This document shows, one piece after another, positions 60,601 through 64,000 of a DNA stretch of 64,000 bases (position 1 is its first letter; every line of letters starts with the position of its first letter). The translations under genes were made by a program, and so were the position numbers. This DNA comes from Elysia chlorotica (lineage: Eukaryota; Mollusca; Gastropoda; Plakobranchidae). The notes under the pieces were generated by a model. That model worked only from the letters and a program-made list of their open reading frames with translations. It ran no database searches and was not told where the DNA came from. The DNA is taken from assembly GCA_003991915.1 (NCBI GenBank), contig RQTK01000894.1, forward strand, positions 143,557-207,556, in the 5' to 3' direction.

Positions 60601-62549
60601 CCTTTGGCCCATACATCATAGTTGATTTAAAACATAAAAATCTTTTGTTTTTGGTTCAGTATTAATAAAACAAAGTAATGCTGATTTTTTTACGAAACGC
60701 TGTACATCCACACTGATACTTTTTCCTTTAAACGAAATAAATCCAAAATTAAAGATTTTGATAACAGTTAACAAAAAATGTATTACAACAATGAAGAAAA
60801 AAAGAGAAAAAAAAGGTGTTTTGAAGAAAATAAGCTAAAGCTCATCCTCCTCCTCTTCAGCTGGGCTGTTCCCCATTTTCAGCGCTGCTTTGGAAAAGTC
60901 CATGACAATGGCTGGAGCAACAATAACACCCTGCAGTGTCAAAATGTCCTTACGTTTAGCCTGTCACAGGGCTGACAAGCTGTAATGGGGCTGGCCTAAA
61001 TGACGCCCAGTTTTTCCTGATCCTGGCCCTCATCATATCTATTATTATTATGCAAAATGCGGTATCCAGAAATCAGAAAAACCCATAAATTGGGAAAGTA
61101 AACTATAATTTCCCAAAGAAGCAGATCCTAGTGTGTTTTATTTTATCAGCTTTGGTGTTTTGAAGAAGATCTATATTATCGGTAAGAAATTTTCATTTCT
61201 ATGTTTCATGTTTTGGAAAGGATTAAAAAAATGTTTTTTTATACCTTTCAATTCAGGCTTGCATAATCCAATTGATATGATGTATCATATGCAGCCTTGG
61301 ATGATTTTGGCCCTCCTACCCTTGTCGGCAGGATTAGAATGTAAGTTTTATTTTTCTACTGGACTTGCAGAAACAAGAATTAGAAAGCTTACACAAAACT
61401 TTGAAACCAAAGTAAAAACCATGGTGTATCGTACTGGGCAAAGTGTGAAAAGAATGTTTGGGAGACCTTATTTTTAATTCCTAATGAAAGCTTTTTATTA
61501 GCAGTACAAGAAAGTGATGATTCCTTTATCTATTATGATGATTTATAAATACTTCCATCTATATTACTTTTTTCCTCTTTTTATTTTTTGCAGTGCAGTC
61601 TGTTTCCACTTCTGAGCTTTATTTTCGCTTCACTGATTACTCAGTGCTGATGTCATCCATCGGCATGATTTTGTTGGGCGGAGCTCTTGGCTTTATGTTG
61701 GAATTTAGTGAATTTCTTCTGCTATCTCACACATCCAGCCTTACGCTGTCCATATCAGGAATATTTAAGGTGATTTGTTGAAATGCAATGTAACGATAAG
61801 ATACAGTAAAGCCATTTTAAAGTAGTGCTTGTCCCATGATCTTTAACAGAGTGTTGGGGAATCAAGAGTTGAAGTCATCAGGATTTGTGAGGTAGGTTAA
61901 CATTACTTTCCTTGTCACAAATTTTTTGTATGAGATTTGGGGGTGTTTGCTGCTGAAGTAAATTAGAGTTTGCATTTCACAGTTTCATCTCTAATTCATT
62001 TATACCTGTGCACTAGTTCACCTGAGAAAGCAACTGAAAAACCCATATATGCCAAGAAATACAAGTGTTTAAAAAGAATCTGAATTTTGAATTTAGATAA
62101 TATTTATTTATTGCATTTCATTCTATTTTCCACAGGAGCTTTGCATCTTTGCGTTGGCTTATTTTGTGAACCATGATCAGATGAACTTTGTAAATGCCAT
62201 TGGATTGGCTGTGTGCCTTCTTGGCATTGTTATACATGTTGTAACCAAAGCAATATACAGTGAGTTTTTTTATGTTTTTTTTTTATTATAGCTTTTTAAG
62301 ATATGCATACCAAATCTACAGTTAGAGGTCCTCTTTATGAATTTTCAAAAAGACAAAGGAATACAACAAACTTGCTACCTATTTATTTATGTTCATTCCC
62401 TTTATTTTTGTGAAACCGTGATTCATTCCTCCCATTCCCCCATCCCTGTATTATTATTGTTGTTGTTGTTGTTGTTGTTGTTATTTTTATTATTGTTGTT
62501 GTTGCTGTTATTATTATTATTATTATTGTTGTTGTTGTTGTTGTTATTA

Positions 62550-62584
<35 letters not shown>

Positions 62585-63406
62585 TCAATCTAACACTACT
62601 GTACTACCATATTTAAATAGAAAATTACTTTTGAAATATGAAATAAAAATTGTGTAATCAATTCACTTATTTCTATTTAGCAGAAAGAGTATTACTTAAA
62701 CATTTTTTTAATGAAAATCTGAATATACAAATATTTGTCTGGTAAAAATTACAAGAAAATCAATTCATCTGTTGTTTTTTTTACAACAACAAAAGAAGGT
62801 ACCATGAAATTACAGAAAGTGTCCCTTTAGAGAAATTACAGGCAAATAAAAATCCTCTTCACCGCTGTCTCAATTCAAGAAATGATATAGCTCTAAAGAT
62901 GTATTATCATTTCAACTCTGATACCTTGGTATGAGAAACTAATCAATTTGTGTGGGTCTTGTTTTAATGGATCTTCAAGGCATAGGTACTCTTTTTGTTG
63001 TTGTTGTTGTTGATATCTAATATATATATATTATATATAATTATGTTATTCTCGAAAAATAGACATATTTTTTATTTCTAAATTTTGAAATAGCTATAAT
63101 TATTAGTGTGAAAGACATTAGTTCAGCTTTCTAATAGCTCTTTAAGAAGTTCACAAGATAAAAGGATTTATGTTTCCTTATATTTTCAAAATATGTAACA
63201 ATTGCAAAACTTTTCTTTTTTAAGGCTTTCATCATTTCTCTTAAACATTTTTTCCATAACCAGGTAAAGAACAGAAAAAAGTAAAAGGGCAAAAGCACTA
63301 CAGCTTGAACGGATCCCCAGAAAGCATAGAGATGCTGGGCAATGAAGATTCTGAAAGTGACGAATTTGATGTTTTCTCAGTTGATAAAGATAGGCACCTT
63401 AGATAA
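51412..63406 (+). CDS. SLC35C2: SLC35C2, nucleotide-sugar-transporter-like protein, nine coding exon positions
   Basis: Orthologue of vertebrate SLC35C2 (triose-phosphate-transporter/EamA fold, about ten spans), a Golgi/ERGIC protein reported to promote Notch O-fucosylation; its substrate is not firmly known. Using either exon-2 copy, the exons 51412-51615, 53890-54040 or 56043-56193, 56770-56833, 57490-57562, 60137-60305, 61257-61340, 61594-61769, 62136-62259 and 63264-63406 give 395 residues with all phases matching (human 365). Diagnostic blocks are [98 protein letters not shown]. The N-terminus is about 30 residues longer than the human protein and is basic ([20 protein letters not shown]). 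The C-tail is acidic ([19 protein letters not shown]). The only oddity is the duplicated second exon. Confidence 0.96.
52103..53543 (+). repeat. about 80-bp direct repeats flanking LINE copy A
   Basis: The sequence GTTTTAACAATTGTTATTAA ... TGAGATGATTCCAAATTAAT occurs at about 52107-52190 (with an 11-bp internal duplication, ATGCAATACAG) and at about 53464-53543. A third copy is at about 55617-55695 after LINE copy B. The first pair look like an exceptionally long target-site duplication of the LINE. Confidence 0.8.
52196..53427 (+). mobile_element. RTE/BovB-like LINE, 5'-truncated, copy A
   Basis: Reverse transcriptase from the [14 protein letters not shown] block: [50 protein letters not shown], then [40 protein letters not shown] and a C-terminus ending [13 protein letters not shown]. 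It ends in a GATA-type short repeat, as RTE elements do. The wording parallels BovB ([30 protein letters not shown]). Compared with copy B, one base is missing near 52826, which splits the frame. The endonuclease half is absent. Confidence 0.88.
53890..54040 (+). CDS. SLC35C2: SLC35C2 coding exon 2, copy A
   Basis: Acceptor TTCTTTCTTAG, donor GTATGA. Encodes [30 protein letters not shown] and [15 protein letters not shown], the second span and following loop. 151 nt. The protein is identical to copy B (one silent C/T difference). Confidence 0.88.
54377..55576 (+). mobile_element. RTE/BovB-like LINE, copy B
   Basis: Begins at AAAACATATTGAGATGC, directly after AGTAAGAG of the intron, at a point that is internal to copy A (about 52304). 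It is over 99% identical to copy A by eye across about 1 kb. The main frame stays open from 54470 to 55393, through [11 protein letters not shown] and [18 protein letters not shown]. Near the 3' end a roughly 70-bp segment (CAGTCGTGGCTTGCCAACAT ...) is present twice (about 55358-55410 and 55437-55490). Ends in a GATA tail. Confidence 0.88.
56043..56193 (+). CDS. SLC35C2: SLC35C2 coding exon 2, copy B
   Basis: A second complete copy of the 151-nt exon with its own acceptor (TTCTTTTTTAG) and donor (GTATGA). It encodes the same 50 residues. Because 151 is not a multiple of three, a transcript containing both copies shifts frame and meets a stop about 33 codons into the second copy. Only one copy can be used per productive mRNA. 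Confidence 0.88.
56770..56833 (+). CDS. SLC35C2: SLC35C2 coding exon 3
   Basis: Encodes [20 protein letters not shown]; human has [21 protein letters not shown]. The donor is GTATGT after TTTCTTT, and the Leu codon is split with the next exon. Confidence 0.94.
56834..57489 (+). other. SLC35C2 intron 3, nothing recognised
   Basis: AT-rich; no feature seen. Confidence 0.8.
57490..57562 (+). CDS. SLC35C2: SLC35C2 coding exon 4
   Basis: Encodes [20 protein letters not shown] then LEKF, matching [23 protein letters not shown] of human. Donor GTGAGT. Confidence 0.96.
57563..60136 (+). other. SLC35C2 intron 4 (2.6 kb), repeat-bearing
   Basis: Contains a tRNA-like SINE unit at about 58715-58970, a C-run at 59527-59540 and GC-richer blocks near 57955-58130 and 59330-59455 that look like old repeats of unknown family. 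No exon seen. Confidence 0.6.
58715..58970 (+). mobile_element. probable tRNA-derived SINE
   Basis: Head with GGCGTAAAGATATCTCAGTC and the B-box-like GGTTCAAATCTTTGG, then a T-rich body. A second tRNA-like stretch (CATAAGTGCTCTGGATTGAC ... GTTTCGATCC) follows at about 58905-58965. Family uncertain. Confidence 0.4.
60137..60305 (+). CDS. SLC35C2: SLC35C2 coding exon 5
   Basis: Encodes [36 protein letters not shown] and [15 protein letters not shown]. Donor GTCTGT, weaker than its neighbours. Central spans of the transporter. Confidence 0.95.
60306..61256 (+). other. SLC35C2 intron 5 with a coding-like antisense fragment
   Basis: See the pseudogene entry at 60835-60960. Otherwise AT-rich. Confidence 0.65.
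60835..60960 (-). pseudogene. coding-like antisense fragment with acidic C-terminus, unidentified
   Basis: The minus strand reads [20 protein letters not shown] then [20 protein letters not shown] and L before TAG. The stretch is GC-richer than the intron around it and has a protein-like composition with a typical acidic tail. Upstream on the same strand another frame ([20 protein letters not shown]) abuts it after a frame break, suggesting the remnant of a processed copy. I do not recognise the parent gene. Confidence 0.35.
61257..61340 (+). CDS. SLC35C2: SLC35C2 coding exon 6
   Basis: Encodes [20 protein letters not shown] then PLSAGLE; human has [27 protein letters not shown]. Confidence 0.95.
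61594..61769 (+). CDS. SLC35C2: SLC35C2 coding exon 7
   Basis: Encodes [20 protein letters not shown] and [15 protein letters not shown]. The acceptor at 61593 is chosen over the CAG 5 bp downstream because only it keeps frame. Confidence 0.95.
62136..62259 (+). CDS. SLC35C2: SLC35C2 coding exon 8
   Basis: Encodes [20 protein letters not shown] and [20 protein letters not shown], the last spans. Confidence 0.95.
62260..63263 (+). other. SLC35C2 intron 8 with a TTG/TTA microsatellite
   Basis: The TTG/TTA repeat spans about 62449-62582; a TATATA run lies near 63018-63040. The Leu-repeat open frame is an artefact. Confidence 0.85.
63264..63406 (+). CDS. SLC35C2: SLC35C2 terminal coding exon (cytosolic tail)
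   Basis: Encodes [20 protein letters not shown], then an acidic [17 protein letters not shown] tail and TAA. The SPE/SDE serines sit in acidic contexts that suit casein-kinase-type phosphorylation (inference). Confidence 0.93.
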
Positions 63407-63805
63407 CCTTAAGCTCAAGCGTATTATTGTTGTTAACATGTTTATATAATTTGTTCATACTTTTAAGATTAAGTAATTTATATTGTTCCTTTTTATGTTT
63501 GAGGAAATGCAAGACATTTATATATTGAATCCTCTGTATACAATTTCCCAAGAAACTTAGAAGACAGAACAACTACTCAAAGATACAAATGTAAATCTAT
63601 TTGAAGACTTAGATAAAGAATGGCAGAGGGGGGGAGAAAGAGAGAGAGAGTAAGTGGGTGTGTGGGTAGAGGGCGGACAAACAAACAGACAAGACAGGCA
63701 GACAGTAAAATCTGCTGTTCCTGAGGTAACCTATGCCTGTGCAAGCACCATTTTGTTTGATCTGACCATTACAGCTATGTTTCAATAAAGTTAGAGGTCA
63801 GGGCC
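63407..63805 (+). other. SLC35C2 3' UTR with poly(A) signal
   Basis: AT-rich, with an AG/purine patch near 63620-63700. AATAAA at 63784-63789, followed by G/T-containing sequence, is the likely cleavage signal. Confidence 0.6.
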
Positions 63806-64000
63806 CATATGCAACTCTACATTAGCTTACTAAGTTTTATCATAGGAAGCTCTCAGCGCGCTAAGTTTGATGCAAACGGTACCTTCACTTACTAAGTTCG
63901 TCGTAATTGCTACTTTAGAAAAATCCTGTCGTGCAACCGTTAAGACAATAACGTAGCTAATCAGCACATTGCTTATGCTTTTGGCAACAAACCACCAATG
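63806..64000. other. end of window, possible transposon edge
   Basis: Starts GGGCCCATATGCAACTCTAC and has repeated TTACTAAGTT motifs (63828, 63888). This looks like the edge of a non-autonomous DNA transposon, but the other end lies outside the window. Confidence 0.3.

Overview
The window looks like animal nuclear DNA, most likely from a mollusc and probably a gastropod. The reasons are AT-rich spliced genes with GT-AG introns, very dense microsatellites, tRNA-derived SINEs, RTE- and I-type LINE remnants, and protein sequences that align smoothly to vertebrate orthologues but are clearly diverged. The species assignment is an inference. There are two scaffold gaps: 788 N at 32146-32933 and 917 N at 45884-46800.

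Layout. (1) 1-2985 is repeat-rich DNA upstream of, or within the first intron of, an ATP9-type P4-ATPase. (2) 2986-25558 on the + strand holds 24 coding exons of ATP9 (ATP9A/ATP9B, yeast Neo1 family), complete from the N-terminal cytosolic region to the stop codon. Only the first coding exon, roughly 50 residues, is missing. A long 3' UTR follows, to about 28.6 kb. (3) About 28.6-51.4 kb is a repeat-rich interval. It contains an unrecognised small secreted six-cysteine peptide gene on the - strand (33054-33504, with a possible non-coding first exon near 34.1 kb), a multi-pass membrane protein exon (42749-43520, possibly otopetrin-related), a PIF/Harbinger-like transposase fragment, LINE pieces with long target-site duplications, an inverted LINE pair beside a gap, and several SINEs. 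(4) 51412-63406 on the + strand is a complete SLC35C2 orthologue in nine coding positions. Its second coding exon is present twice because of a tandem duplication that carries an RTE-type LINE fragment.

How the genes relate. ATP9 proteins are endosomal/trans-Golgi P4-ATPases linked to lipid asymmetry and membrane traffic. SLC35C2 is a Golgi-region nucleotide-sugar-transporter-like protein linked to Notch fucosylation. They are not an operon or a known pathway. In human both ATP9A and SLC35C2 lie on 20q13, so this close pairing may be a relic of old linkage.

Most interesting points: the duplicated SLC35C2 exon, whose two copies cannot both be spliced in without a stop; the six-cysteine secreted peptide; a tandem array of tRNA-like units in an ATP9 intron; unusually long (about 50 and 80 bp) duplications flanking LINE insertions; and the head-to-head LINE endonuclease fragments next to an assembly gap.
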